Assembly (NCBI GenBank): GCA_016785225.1
Contig: JAFBJZ010000411.1
Coordinates: 1,726,001-1,790,000 of the forward strand
DNA length: 64,000 nt
Reading direction: 5' to 3'
Source of the DNA: Psettodes erumei
Lineage: Eukaryota; Chordata; Actinopteri; Pleuronectiformes; Psettodidae
Shown: positions 25,941 through 38,400 of the stretch, in pieces
Numbering within the stretch: the stretch's first letter is position 1
Layout: the number at the start of each line of letters is the position of its first letter
The notes under the pieces: generated by a model
What the model saw: only the letters and a program-made list of their open reading frames with translations
Database searches by the model: none
What the model was told of the DNA's origin: nothing
Translations under genes and position numbers: made by a program

Positions 25941-28814
25941 ACTTTCAGCTGTGTTGTGTCTCTGAGAAAGTTTCATAGACTAAAAAAAGGCTGTCATTAT
26001 TTGTTGTTTCAGTTCATCTTCACTGTCAGGCCATTGTTTTGGTGTCTTCCTGTTTAGCTCCGTGCTTTCTCACAGCAACAGTCAACAATCACACTGACTT
26101 CACTGACTCTCATTCACAGCCCAACAAACCCTGTAATGAGAAAGGATGAGGGCCAAACCCAAACCCTGCTGGTCCTGCAACCTATAGTTTCACTCTATTA
26201 TACAATGAGTGTGTGAGTAAGTACATGCGAGTGGGACTCTTCTCACAGTATATCATGCAATACTTGTGAACCAATCTTGGGAACAAACATTATTCTCCTG
26301 TTGTTGTATGGTGTACTTGTACATGTTCGGGGTCATGATGATGATTTATAGTGATGGTGCACTGGAAGCGCTGCACAACCTAATTTGTTCTGGTTTTTCC
26401 TGATTGGAAAGATTATAGGGCCCCTGCTATGATGGCGACAAATGTGTCACCACACATATCTCCTCACTGGCTCTGTCTCTCGGTCATTGTAAAGACAAAC
26501 AGGAAAACAATCTCAAACATTTCTGGCATTAATTTGAATGTCGCTGTGATGTATAGCTGTTGAGGGTTCTTAGACTTTTTTCGGTAAAACCTTTATTTGG
26601 GGTTTTGTGATTGACAAAATGCATTTATCTGGGAAAAGTAACTGAGGTTTTTGAGGTCACATCATCCGACGTAAAATCTGAAGGATCAAGGAGAGGCAGA
26701 GTTGGTCCTTTTCTCATTGGGTGAGCTGAAAGATAATAATATATAACATCACAACTAACGAAGCCTGACTGAATGGAGATGTGACTTTGACCGTATGAAT
26801 TACATCAGTCATACCATGTAATTAATGAAACATTGCACTTTGATATATGAAACCATGTGGATTAAAAAAAAGGTAAATAACTGCTTTGTTTTTCTCTGGG
26901 AAAACATCAGAGAGAGCAGTATATTCTTATATAACTCTGTTTGCATTTCATAAACTCTTTTTATCATTTATTAAATTTGTTTTCTTTTTGTAGTTTTGCT
27001 GTTTTTGAGACATTTAGAAAGCCTCTTTGAACAACATGCGTTTTAAGTTCTTTTCTTTTTTAATTAAAATTTGCCATATAGAGCACTGGTTCTGGATGCA
27101 GTTAGGATGTTTGTGAAGATAAATAGGATGGAAAGGTTTAAGCAGGCCTCAGACTTCTTAAATGATTTGGATGGATTTGGCTGGTAGATCAAATTACTTG
27201 GTAAATGATAAGAACATATAGACAGTGAAAACATTCACGAGCCTCAGATAAATTGTTGGTTCCATTACTTATAAACCATGCTGGGCACTGTAAAAACATG
27301 ATAGAATGTTCAAGTTATTATGTGTCATTATACAGTGTTTCAGAGTGTATCTGTTTTATGGCTATTACTAAGTTAATTCTTTGCTGTATTTTTTAAGTAC
27401 ATATTTTCTTTAATCTTATTGATTTTTGATTGTATTTTATCCATTTTATTGGCCTCATTATTTCACTTTTCATCACTTATATTTTCCGTGCACATTGCAA
27501 TGGTTTTGCCTGCATGAACAAGTATGAACTGGGCTATACAAATACATTTTGATTGACTGCTTTGCACTCGACCACATCCACATTACGACAACTAAATCTG
27601 AAAACACTTTTTATTTCTCTTGCTTTGGCCTTTGACTGCGGCAAGTGATGACATTTTTACACCCCAAAACTGATTTTCCAGAAAGCAGCGATGTTCGGTG
27701 TGTGACACATCAGACAGACCAGACTGTGGTAGGACTGGGCAGCTTCCAGGTGTGACTGTGTGAAAGAGTATTTGTATCTCACTGTGCTGTCTCTGGGTAA
27801 ATAAAAGTAAACAAAAAGGAACACAACTTTTTGCTGCCTCGAGCTTTCTCTGTGATCTGGCACCTTCAAGTGTTACCATAACATGGATCACACAGCACGT
27901 GTCATCGCAGAGTGTCTTCTGTTATTATTTTGCATCAAATAGTAATTTGATTGACTCTTTAGGGCAGCAATACGGTAACTACTGAAACACTGTTGCTATT
28001 GTCTGTCTACTGTGTTTTCTAACTGCAAACATTTTAATTGATTTGTGAGTGATGGTGTTTTCCTTCATTCTCATCATTTATATATATTCAGGAACAATCC
28101 TTTGTGGAGAATGTGGACATTGGCACAGAGTTCATCTATTGTATCTACAGTACTCCATGTCTGTGTGTGTGTGTATGATTGTACATGCATTTGTAAGCAT
28201 GTGTGTATATGTATCTGTGTCTATGAATGTATCCGTGCCTTTGTGGGCGTGAGGAGCCTGTTCTTGTGGCTGGGTGTATGTGTATGTGTGCGTGCGTGAG
28301 GGGTGGGGGGTCTGTAGCGTTAGCGTTAGATGGGCCTGGCATTTAGATTTAACCGTTAGCATCTCAACAGACAGCACATTTACGCCCAGACGATTTTGTC
28401 TACGATTTCTTCACATCTCTTTTGGTTGAAAGCATTCTTTCTTTCTTTCTGCAGTGAGATGCTTTTATGAAGACACTGAAGCGTGTGTCAGGAGGGCGTA
28501 CAGAATTACACAACCACTGGAAGATGTCAGGGCTGATCAAACACCCCAATGGAAAATGTCTTTTTTACCGCTTTGGTTTTACAAACTGTAACGTTCTCAC
28601 AGGTAGCTGCATTCTGTGAATGGAACTAATTGAGGTTTGAGGTAAATTTTAAAATTGCACAAGGGATTTGACAAAAATAAATCACAGATTCAGTAGACCT
28701 AAACGCAGGTCAAGTTTAGGCATGAGTGCATTGAGTGAACCTTAAAATCTGCAACTACAGCCAACCACTGAGACATCTGCTTCTACTTTTTGTAGTTTAT
28801 CTAGAGTTTTCCCC

Positions 28815-29140
28815 TAAAAAGAAAGCATTACAGTAGTCAAGTCTGCTGGTGATAAAAGCATTCATCTGCCTTTCAGTATCTGGCTGCTCTCTGGTGAAGA
28901 TAAAAGCCAGTTTTGGCAATTTTTCTGATGTGAAATTCAAGTCAGGATCAAAAAGCACACTAAGGTTACCAGCTCGGGGCTTGGCGTTTCAGTGCCAGGG
29001 ATTTTCAGTCGGTGTGCAGCTTCTCCCTTGAGGCTTTTACTCCAGAAATTAACCTCAGTAACTTTTATGTTTTGGGCTAAGTGTGAGAGCTCAGCCAAAG
29101 TCAAAACAATTCATGCAAATCTCTTTTCTGTCTGTCAAGT
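28815..29140 (+). repeat. Degenerate dispersed repeat ('TTACAGTAGTCAAGTCTGCT' type)
   Basis: The block runs from TTACAGTAGTCAAGTCTGCT through GATAAAAGCATTCATCTGCC and AAGTCAGGATCAAAAAGCAC to ACTAAGGTTACC. This order resembles a widespread teleost repeat in which ACAGTAGTCCAGTCTGG, AAAGCATGGATCA and GATCAAAAATAACTCCAAGG follow each other. The start and end are not sharply defined. Confidence 0.4.
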
Positions 29141-30971
29141 CATTAGGTTTTTATGATTTTAAACACCTATGTGTTTTTGGGGAAGAAAAGGAATTCTGCA
29201 TCAAAGTTATTTAAATTGTCATATTTTAGTATCTAGAGTGGGGGGAACCCAAATTAACCACATAATGCTTCTGTTTCATTATCATGTAAGAAGCTTTTGT
29301 GAGCTTGAACAGCTGGAAGATGTCAGTGTTTTGTTTTCAGCAAAGTGTGTTTGATTTAGGTTTCTAAATTTTGATTCACACCAGTTACACAGTAGAGCTT
29401 GAGCTTGTTCATAAGAACTTCACTAGAACATCATAAACATTGCATTTCATTCACTTCATTTATTTAATAAAAAGTATATTAATTGGACTTTGTGTTGATG
29501 CACTATATATGTATGTTTCACTGTTTCTTAAAGGGTCACTCAGGAGTTTTTACTTAAGTAAAATTTGCTTTTTTAAAATAACAGATCTTGGCACTCTTGA
29601 TTTTTGAAAATTTAGCAAACCCGGAGATAAACTGAGTGACTTTTTAGTACTTTCCCCCCACCACATCTGCTCTCAACAGAATTATAAAAACTTGGATCTT
29701 TGGCACAGACATTTTCATATCTGATATTGCTGTTTTCATGATGCATTTGGTGTGATCAGCTTGTGGGGGGAAAAACTACAAAATACATGAACCACAGCCC
29801 TACCTGCCAGGTAGCAATGTGGCAGTCATGAAATTAAATTTCCTCAGCTGCTCCCCGCCTGTGTCTTGGGGCTGTTTTATACAGTAGAAGGCTCAGGCGC
29901 ACAGAGATACCACATCATCCTTTACCTCCTTTGATGTTTGGCGAAGGCACCTGAGGGAGGAGAATATGGAGAATTTGTTGATTACAGGATCCTGTATTCA
30001 GTACACACTAATGCTGGGTGCAGTGTGTATAGCAGGAGGCTTGGCGTGGCAGTTTGATAGTTTGTGGTGAATGTGCTGGCAGGGCCGCAGCTAGCTATCC
30101 TCTCTCTGCCAAGCCCGTGGTTTCATATTGCGTTTATCACTGGCAGATGTGAATCCGAAATATAAGGTTTTCTAGATCAGTGTGGCCTAAAATATAGGCT
30201 TAACTTGGAATGACTCAGAGTATTGTATGTCAGTTGGTGAAGGCTTTTATCCAAAGTGTCCTAAACAACCACCAGTAGCGGCTCAGCCTCTCCTCCACAC
30301 CCTGTAATTATTAGAGGTATACTTTTAAAGGTGCCATCTTTGAAGGCTTACCTTTGACCTTTGAAGTAAAGCTTTTAGTGTCATAATTTGCACAACACCA
30401 GTGGTTATATGTTAAGTTGGCATTTAGTTTTAACAGAACGAGATTAGGTGGTTCCATTTCAAATAAGTAATATAAAGATTTTGTATCAGATTGGGTCAAA
30501 AAAGAAGCACAGTTTGTATAAAGGTAGTTATTTAATTTAGAGTTACTAAACTTATATCCCAGATTCTATTATAAGGGCTTGTATTTGTTTTCAGCTATAA
30601 TTTGCTCCTAGGTGAACACAGCTTATTTCACTTAACATTAAATTGCACTGGGTTTGCCCTACATTGCTTTCGTATTGGGTAATACAAGCTCACACAGAGC
30701 AATTATGCAACATTTAAAAAGCATTTGATGAGCTGAGCAGCATGTGGGCAACACAAGCAGTGTTGGGCAATGAAATGATACAGCAACACCTCAGTTTCCA
30801 CAAAAAGAGGCAGCAGGTGGCTGCACGAGCGACATGGCAGTGATTATCAGCACATCTCTGCCTGGCAGATACTGAGAAAGTGACTGTTAACCAGCTATAT
30901 TTTGTTGGATGCCGTGAATGAGAGATAGAGATCACTACATCTGCTGTGTACAACATGCCACACAAACACTA

Positions 30972-31020
30972 CATCTCTCTCTCTCTCTCTCTCTCTCTGT
31001 CAAACACACACACACACACA
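30972..31020 (+). repeat. Compound (CT)n / (CA)n microsatellite
   Basis: A CT run is followed within 10 bp by an AC run. Confidence 0.9.
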
Positions 31021-34001
31021 TTCAACTGAGAATGAGTCACTGCTCCACTGCAGCGCCCTGACCAAAGTTCAGCCGTGACATTTTCTCTGCCAATCTATTT
31101 ACCAAACTTCACACAGGAAGGATGTATCTCTCACTTCCTATCTCTCAACCACTTATAAAGACACAAACAAATATACAAAACTTTTGTATTTTGACACCCA
31201 CAATAAAACAACTGATTGGTTCCACATTGTTTTCTCATATGAAATTAACTTTGATAATTGAAAAGCCACCTTTTCCCCCATTAACTGTATGTTATTTGTA
31301 AAACTTTAGAGTTTGCAGAGAAATCCACTGTGATATCAACACAAAGCCTCAATATTTCCTTCATTTTGAGATTTTGACGGGAGAGCAGTGCCACAATGAC
31401 ACCACTCTCAGAAATGTGAAGCACAAACGAAACTTTATTGTTGAGTGGAACACATTTGCATTGTTTGCGTCTGTAGACGTTCCATCACTGGGCTTGTCGA
31501 GGAACAAGTTATGGTCAATTATTTGTGCTGAGAAAAGAGGGATCAGCACTTTATTATCAGCTACACTTAACTTACTCCCTTTCTAATTTTCCTAATAAAT
31601 AACAATACAATAAACCAGCAAAAGTGCTATTAAGGCACCTCAGAAAAATAAAATATAACAATTATTCCAGGACATCTCTTTCATTAGTGGTCTCACACAC
31701 TGATGGTCCTTTTTAATGTTTCATGTATCTCAATGAAAGACAGTTCATGAGATGAAAACCAAATTGTGTTGTATCAGTAGATTTTTTATTTTGATGCTTC
31801 TGGCCTGTGTGGATTTTTATTTATCCATTTAGAGCTAACATCCTTTTCTTTCAGTATTTCATTTGATGGCATAATAATCCCTGCAAATTTGAAGAAAGTG
31901 GAAACTCTGAAACACCAAATCTTTTACATGAACCTTTTGAAGTTCACTGACTGTGGATTTGGATCCTCAGGGACGAAAGTAAAATAGCTTACTGGTCTTG
32001 GAGTGTTTAGGAACGGGAACATGAGTGAAGTGATTTATACCCCTGTGTTAACAAGACCCTATGGACTTCCACTGTGAGCTGGAAAAAGCAGCAGTGGCAG
32101 CACCAGTAGGCAGTGAAGTCATTGACACATAAGAGAGGGTTTTGGATGGATGGATGGATGAATGGAAGGTTGGGATGGAGGAAAATGGAAGAGAAAGACG
32201 AGTTTGGACCCTGTGTGAACCACTGAATTAAAATTTAAAAAAAAGAATTACGACATACTGCCTTATTTGTCCATGTGTTGCAAATTATGGCATCTGTTGA
32301 CAATTTATTTTATTTACTTTGGTGATGCTTGGCCCGGGTTGATGAACTTTTTCTGCTGTGTTTGTTGTCTTCTGGAGTGGGATTTGATTGGCATTCAGCG
32401 ACGACTGTTTTCAAGGGAGCGTCACGTCGGCTTTGAAGCATCGGGGATGAAAGCACAGCATTTAGATATGACTCGAGGATAATCTAGAAATGAATTTTTG
32501 GCTGCCTCTGAGGGCGACCGACAGGCGACAAACATGTTGCTAGTTGTTGATTAAATGTTACTTGAGATTCAGTGATGTGAGGACACAAAACAGAGACGGA
32601 AAAACTTCTAAATACACATCAGGAAATAAGTTAAATGTGTTTGTTTAATGACAACAAGCTGTGGATGCTGGTGGATGAGTAAAGGATGAGCTATCTCCTC
32701 TCCGTGAGACAGCTCCTCTTATTTATGGGCCATTCTGTTTGTGCTGTGTGACTTTAATTAAATGTTATTAATCATCCTTTCCCATCATAGCTGCCTTCGG
32801 TATATCTTGAAAACATTAAATTCATCAAAATGTTTGACATTGCGTCAAAATGTGTCAAAAAACCACAGGCCTGTTAGAAATGGCTAAAAAGTTTGTAGTA
32901 AAGCCAGACAGCACTGTTTGAAGAAAGAGCCAGTGAGTAACACAAAGTTTTTTTTTTTATTTTTTTTTATTTTATTTTATTTTTAAGTTATTTGAAAACA
33001 GATTATAGTCTGTCTGCATCTCATCACAGGTAAAAAAAAAAAAAAAAGTCAATATTTTCTTGAGAAATGCCCTAATCCCTATTTAATATTCAGTATACTG
33101 AAAAAAAAACATTTTTAACATAAAGTCCTGCTGGCAAGTGATAAAATGCATTTGGCTTTGACTTTTCTCCCTTGCTAAGTTAATCTTATAAACTAAATGT
33201 TTTGCATGTTAATCCTTTCCCATAAAGAATTGAGTAAATGCACTCTTTCACTCTTTTAAGCAGAACATTTGCTTGCAGTCGAGTCTAAAATTAAACAAAC
33301 TACCTCAAGTTAAAACTTTCAAGTGAGGCAAAAAAGTGATGATGAAATATAGCACTTGAGTGAAAACTTTGAAATGCCTTGTTTGTAGGTGAAAAGAAAT
33401 GGAAAAAACGAACAAGCAAAAACGGGACATTTTAGTCAGTGATGATGCCAGTTTTATAGGCAGCTTCAGCATGTTTTTTTAAAGGAAACATAAACTGAAA
33501 AACAGATTATTTCTAGGAATTTTATCTGTTGAACACAGTTATTAATAGATATTTCGATTTTAAAGGTTTGCAGAACAAACAAACAAACAGAAAAAAATAC
33601 AAAGAAGATGTTGCTGAAACATACATTACACTTTGGTTAACAAATTGAATTTTAATTGTATTCTTAAAACAGAAAGAGGTCATCTGCTGCACAGTGCCAC
33701 GGTCCATTCGTTCCTCTTAAACACCCAGAATGTACTGATGTGAGTGACTTTATTCAGATTGCTACCAACACTGACATCTACTGGCTGTAACGACTATATA
33801 ATTATATTCTCTTATATTGCCTTGTTTTGTTTACACTGTACATATTGTTCTGTTTAATTTGAAGTACAGGTTTTATATTTTGAATATATTATGAAGTATA
33901 CATTTTCTGTTCTTTTTTCATATATTTATATATTTTATATTTACACACACACACACGCTTGGCTCAAAAAGATAACAGGACTGCTGTTGTTTGAGCGCGT
34001 G

Positions 34002-34002
<1 letters not shown>

Positions 34003-34066
<64 letters not shown>

Positions 34067-34068
34067 GT
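34003..34068 (+). repeat. (GT)n microsatellite
   Basis: A GT tract with single interruptions near both ends, about 0.5 kb upstream of the probable srrt promoter. Confidence 0.95.
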
Positions 34069-34577
34069 CATTGCACTGAGTACGAAAACCGGTAGGCTGA
34101 TATATCATAATAACATCTACACAAAAACTTCTTGGAGCCATGCCCTAAACCAAACAGGAAGTCATCTATTTTGAATTAAGTTGGTGTTTTTTGTGCTAAA
34201 AACCGGTGCTGTACTTTAACGAACTCCTCGTTGAGAATTAATCATATCGACTTCAAATTTGGATTGTGTAATGATGTTAGTGATGCTTCATTTCAAATTG
34301 CTAAACGGTTTTTACTGCACCTCGAACAGCCTGTCTACTGCCGCCATGAAACAGGAAGTTCAATAATGAAGTGAAAATAAATATTTATTCCAACAACCAT
34401 AAATCAACCATTTACTCTTATAAATGTATCAATTCTCTTTCAGTTTTTTATTCTTGTTGTTATTCCATAGGAGGTGCCTTTGTCTAAAATTACTTTCCAC
34501 AGTAAAACAGAGATAAATGACTGTGTTTTTTTTATTTAAATACAATTTCCCAGATTAAATATACGATAGATTTATCA

Positions 34578-34719
34578 TTTTATATATATGCTGTGCCGCC
34601 AAATCGCAATAGTGCAATACATACTCCAAACCAGATGGTAGCGAGCATGCTCCGTTTCGTCGTTTACAGGACCGTGGTACGGCGTCAGGAAAGATTCGCG
34701 GAAGGCTACGGCGAGGAAG
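34578..34719 (+). promoter_or_regulatory. srrt: srrt promoter and untranslated exon 1 (approximate start)
   Basis: A TATATATATG stretch at 34581-34590 is followed by GC-richer sequence ending in a strong donor, GAGGAAG|GTAAGC, at 34719/34720. The next acceptor directly precedes the srrt ATG, so this is the best candidate for the untranslated first exon, as in human SRRT. The start site is not fixed; it is probably 34610-34640 if the TATA-like run is used. Spliced to exon 2, it places AAG before ATGG, a strong initiation context (A at -3, G at +4). CpGs are common in the exon and the first part of intron 1. Confidence 0.6.
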
Positions 34720-35469
34720 GTAAGCATCAACATCATCCGAGCGAACATTTAAGAAGGGTTGAAGTACTGCGTTGTATCAGATCCCATTTTATCGATCGAG
34801 GTTTAACTGCCAATGCAGCAGGCGCCTTATTTCTAAAATAGTTGCTTTCTTAGCATTAGCACCGACCGCAACATTAACGCCAGATTACCGGCTAGCTCGC
34901 GCAGCTAGCATGCGCGCTAACATTACATAGCGGTAGCGTTATCATTAGCTAACCCACGCTGCAACAACTCGTACTCTTTGTTTCGTTTTGAGGAGCCTCG
35001 CAGATAATTCCCCCGTAAGTTCTCGTGTTTCTGACCTTCTTTTCTTCGAGCTCAATCACTTTTCGCCTTTTTTCCCCACCCCCAAGTCTTGCTATCGGTA
35101 ACTGTGCTGAACAAAGACCTCCTTAACTGTTACCACAATCTGCGAAAGTCGTCTCCATATTTTCGTTATCTGCAGCATTACTGTTTCTCTCCATTTAACT
35201 GCACTATTCCTCCACCACCGTATGATTTACCAGATCAAGGATCACAGGTACGAGGTTATTGAAATATGGCTTCATTTTGCAATCGCAAACCACGAGCCAA
35301 GTGATCTGTATTTTTTTTTGCACACTTGTTTGGATACAAGCAGTTTCTGTGCAACAACACGAAGGCCACGTATAGTGATTTAAGGTCGCAGCCGGGGTTT
35401 GTATAATCCCATCATGTCACATTGTAATCCACGTTTGTTTCCTCTCCTCGTGCAGATGGGAGACAGTGA
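34635..35469 (+). other. Possible overlapping upstream ORF in the srrt leader
   Basis: An ATG at 34635 in exon 1 (a second, in frame, at 34647) reads 28 codons to the donor at 34719. After splicing to 35456 it continues in the +1 frame over the srrt start and stops at TGA 13-15 nt into exon 2. This is an overlapping 32-codon upstream ORF if transcription starts before 34635. The first ATG has a weak -3 base (C) with G at +4; the second has A at -3. Confidence 0.4.
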
Positions 35470-38400
35470 TGATGAGTATGATCGCAGGAGAAGGGACAAA
35501 TTCAGGCGGGAGCGAAGTGACTATGACCGTTCGAGAGAGAGAGAGGACAGACGCAGAGAAGACTGGAATGACAGGTAGGAAGGAGGGATGTGACGATCGT
35601 CACAACGGCCGTCACTCACGAGCAGGATTCAGTTAAACCCCGTGCAGCTGCCTCACCTCCAAAACCTGCAAAACCCACCTAAATGGTGCCGCTCCGGTGC
35701 CCTCGCACTGATTGTAACTGAGTTGAATATAGTTGTTAGAATCTGAGTGTTTTCCCTTTTCATTTCACGTTCCCTCTTGTTTCCTGAAATTGGTTTTCCA
35801 GGGAGTGGGACAGGGGCAGGGAACGGCATAGTCGCGGAGAGTACCGGGACTATGACAGAGGTCGGAGGGAGAGATTTACTCCGCCCAGACACGACATGAG
35901 CCCTCAGCAGAAGCGCATGAGAAGAGACTGGTGAGATTGGCAGCCACACTGCCCCCACGATCTCTAAAACTCGCATCATATGGCGCTAAAGTCCTTTCCC
36001 CCGTCACTTGGCAGGGATGACCATGGTGGAGAACCCTACCGTGGGGGATACGACTTGGGGTACGGCGGTGGCGGAGGAGGACCCAGCTACGGCCCGCCAC
36101 AGCACTGGGGCCACCCCGAATTGCCTCTAATGCAGCCTCATCATGGCATCCCCATTCAGGCGAGGTGAGAGAGAGGTGGACTCGGGATTGTGAAGAGCTG
36201 TGAGGTTAACCGTGGTAGAAATATCAGTATTAACTTTTTAACAACTGCCAGAAGTCAAGTTTGACAGCTCCAGGTGTGTGAAGTTAGTTGTATGTGGCGT
36301 AGGTATGGAATGTGCAGAGGTAGAAATGGGAAAACAAAGAGCAAAGAAAAAAAAGACAGAAGAACTTGTTGTGACATGGCACAGTCACAGTCTTTGACTT
36401 GTCAGCTTGTCTCTCCGCCCAGGCTCGGCAACATCCACGACATGGATTTAGGCCCCCCCCCTCCAATAATGAAGACCTTTAAGGAGTTCCTGATTTCCTT
36501 GGACGATTCGGTGGACGAGACGGAGGCAGTCAAACGCTACAACGAGTACAAGCTTGACTTCCGCCGGCAGCAGATGCAGGACTTCTTTTTGGCCCATAAA
36601 GATGAAGAGTGGTACGATATCACTTCCTATGTAAATCCTGTTCATTGATATCCATTTAAATTTAGTGGCACTGTAGTCGTTATTTTCATTGAACTATTAT
36701 AGTCACTCTTAATCTGTGAGTGCCAAATTTTTACAGCTCCTCTCCTTTGGCTCTTGTTTCATTACCATTATTATTTTGGATATAGTGGTCTGATAGGCTG
36801 GGCCTGGTCCTCAGGATGGGTGTGTCATGGGGGATATCGATTTGATGGCTAATAAATCAAGTGTTTAAAGTGCTTAAAAGATGCAACATTAGAAGCATTT
36901 GATATGAGTCACCCGCTCCACCCATGTGTAGGACCAGGCCCACAATCAGAGTCTGTTCTTAATGACTTTTACTGACAGAACCTGTAATTTATCAAAGAAG
37001 AAAATCAACCCAGATTCTGCCCCAGTGCTCATTTTTCTGAATTCGTTTGAGTACAGATGTGTTCTGCCTATGCCTGACAAAATGACTCAGCACATCAGAT
37101 GTGCAGTGTGACGGCCCTGCCTTTGTCGCGTTCGTTAATGCAGTAAGTCAATGAAAGCACACTTTTTTTTTCAGTTACATGCAACTTTGAGCGAAAAGCC
37201 AGCGTGGTCGTTTGGGTCGATTTTCTTCTTTCTATTTGGTGTTTTAACTTTGCCAAGATTCACAGTTGTATAATGCCCGTTAATGCTTCTTGCACTTATT
37301 TCGCAGGTGTCGTGCGAAAATTGTTCTGTTCTGACATAAACCATTTTTCTTCCCTTCATTCCCACTACAACGTCGACGACGTTTCTCTTTGAAGAAAATG
37401 TGGAACGGCAAGAACCGGTTTTAGACAGCGAGGGTTCGCACTGCGCACAATGCAGTTGCTCTTAGACACACAGTAACAGGGATTTTAGATAGACAGTGAC
37501 GTGGTCGTCCGCGCGCCGAGATTTTTTTTTTCTTGTTTTGCGCTTTTTCGACACTACTTCCTTTTTACATTCGGAGCAAATCGAATCCCAAAACCGAATT
37601 TGTGTGTGTACAGACACACCATTGTGGTGAAGTGGAGCACATTTTCACAGAAGAGACCCCCTCTCAGTATTTTATTTGTTATTAAACTGGCAGAGCAAAA
37701 GGTAACTGTAGCCCACTCAATGCTAAACAATTTGAATGTGAACTCTGATTATGTGACTGCTTAATTTTACAATCTTTCTGTTGTTTCTTCCTTATTTTTT
37801 TGGTGAGTTAATCCAGATTAAAACATTCTAATAATGTGCAGTATTAAGTTACAGTAATCACAAAGTCTAAACATGCATACTCAAACGCTAGACTGTTGCA
37901 AAATACAGAAGTCAGAATCTTAATTATGACGTTCTGTTTAGCTATTTCAGTTACATTTGGCATGATTAATTTTTTTCCCCCAAACAAATGGCTTTAACAT
38001 CTGGATTCTTAATTGTGTAAAATTTGGCAAAAACAAATTGTATTTTTTCAGTGCAATTTATGTCATCACAGATGCAAATAGATATACAATATGAATTTGT
38101 TCTCTAACTTTTGCATCCCGTACATCCCAACCCCATCACCCCCCCTCCCACCCCACACACACTTTTTGTGGACCCCAACTCTGGACACAGGTTCAGGTCC
38201 AAGTACCATCCAGACGAGGCCAGCCGACTTAAGGCAGAGGCCCAGAGTGCCCTGCACAACCGTCTCAACGTCTTCATGTTCCTGATGGAGAACGGCTGGT
38301 TTGATAATGTTACCCTGGATATTGAACAAACTCCAGCCATCATCAAAGTTCTGGATGCAGGTGAGGCTTCAGAAATAATTTACAGAGTGCTGCTATTGAT

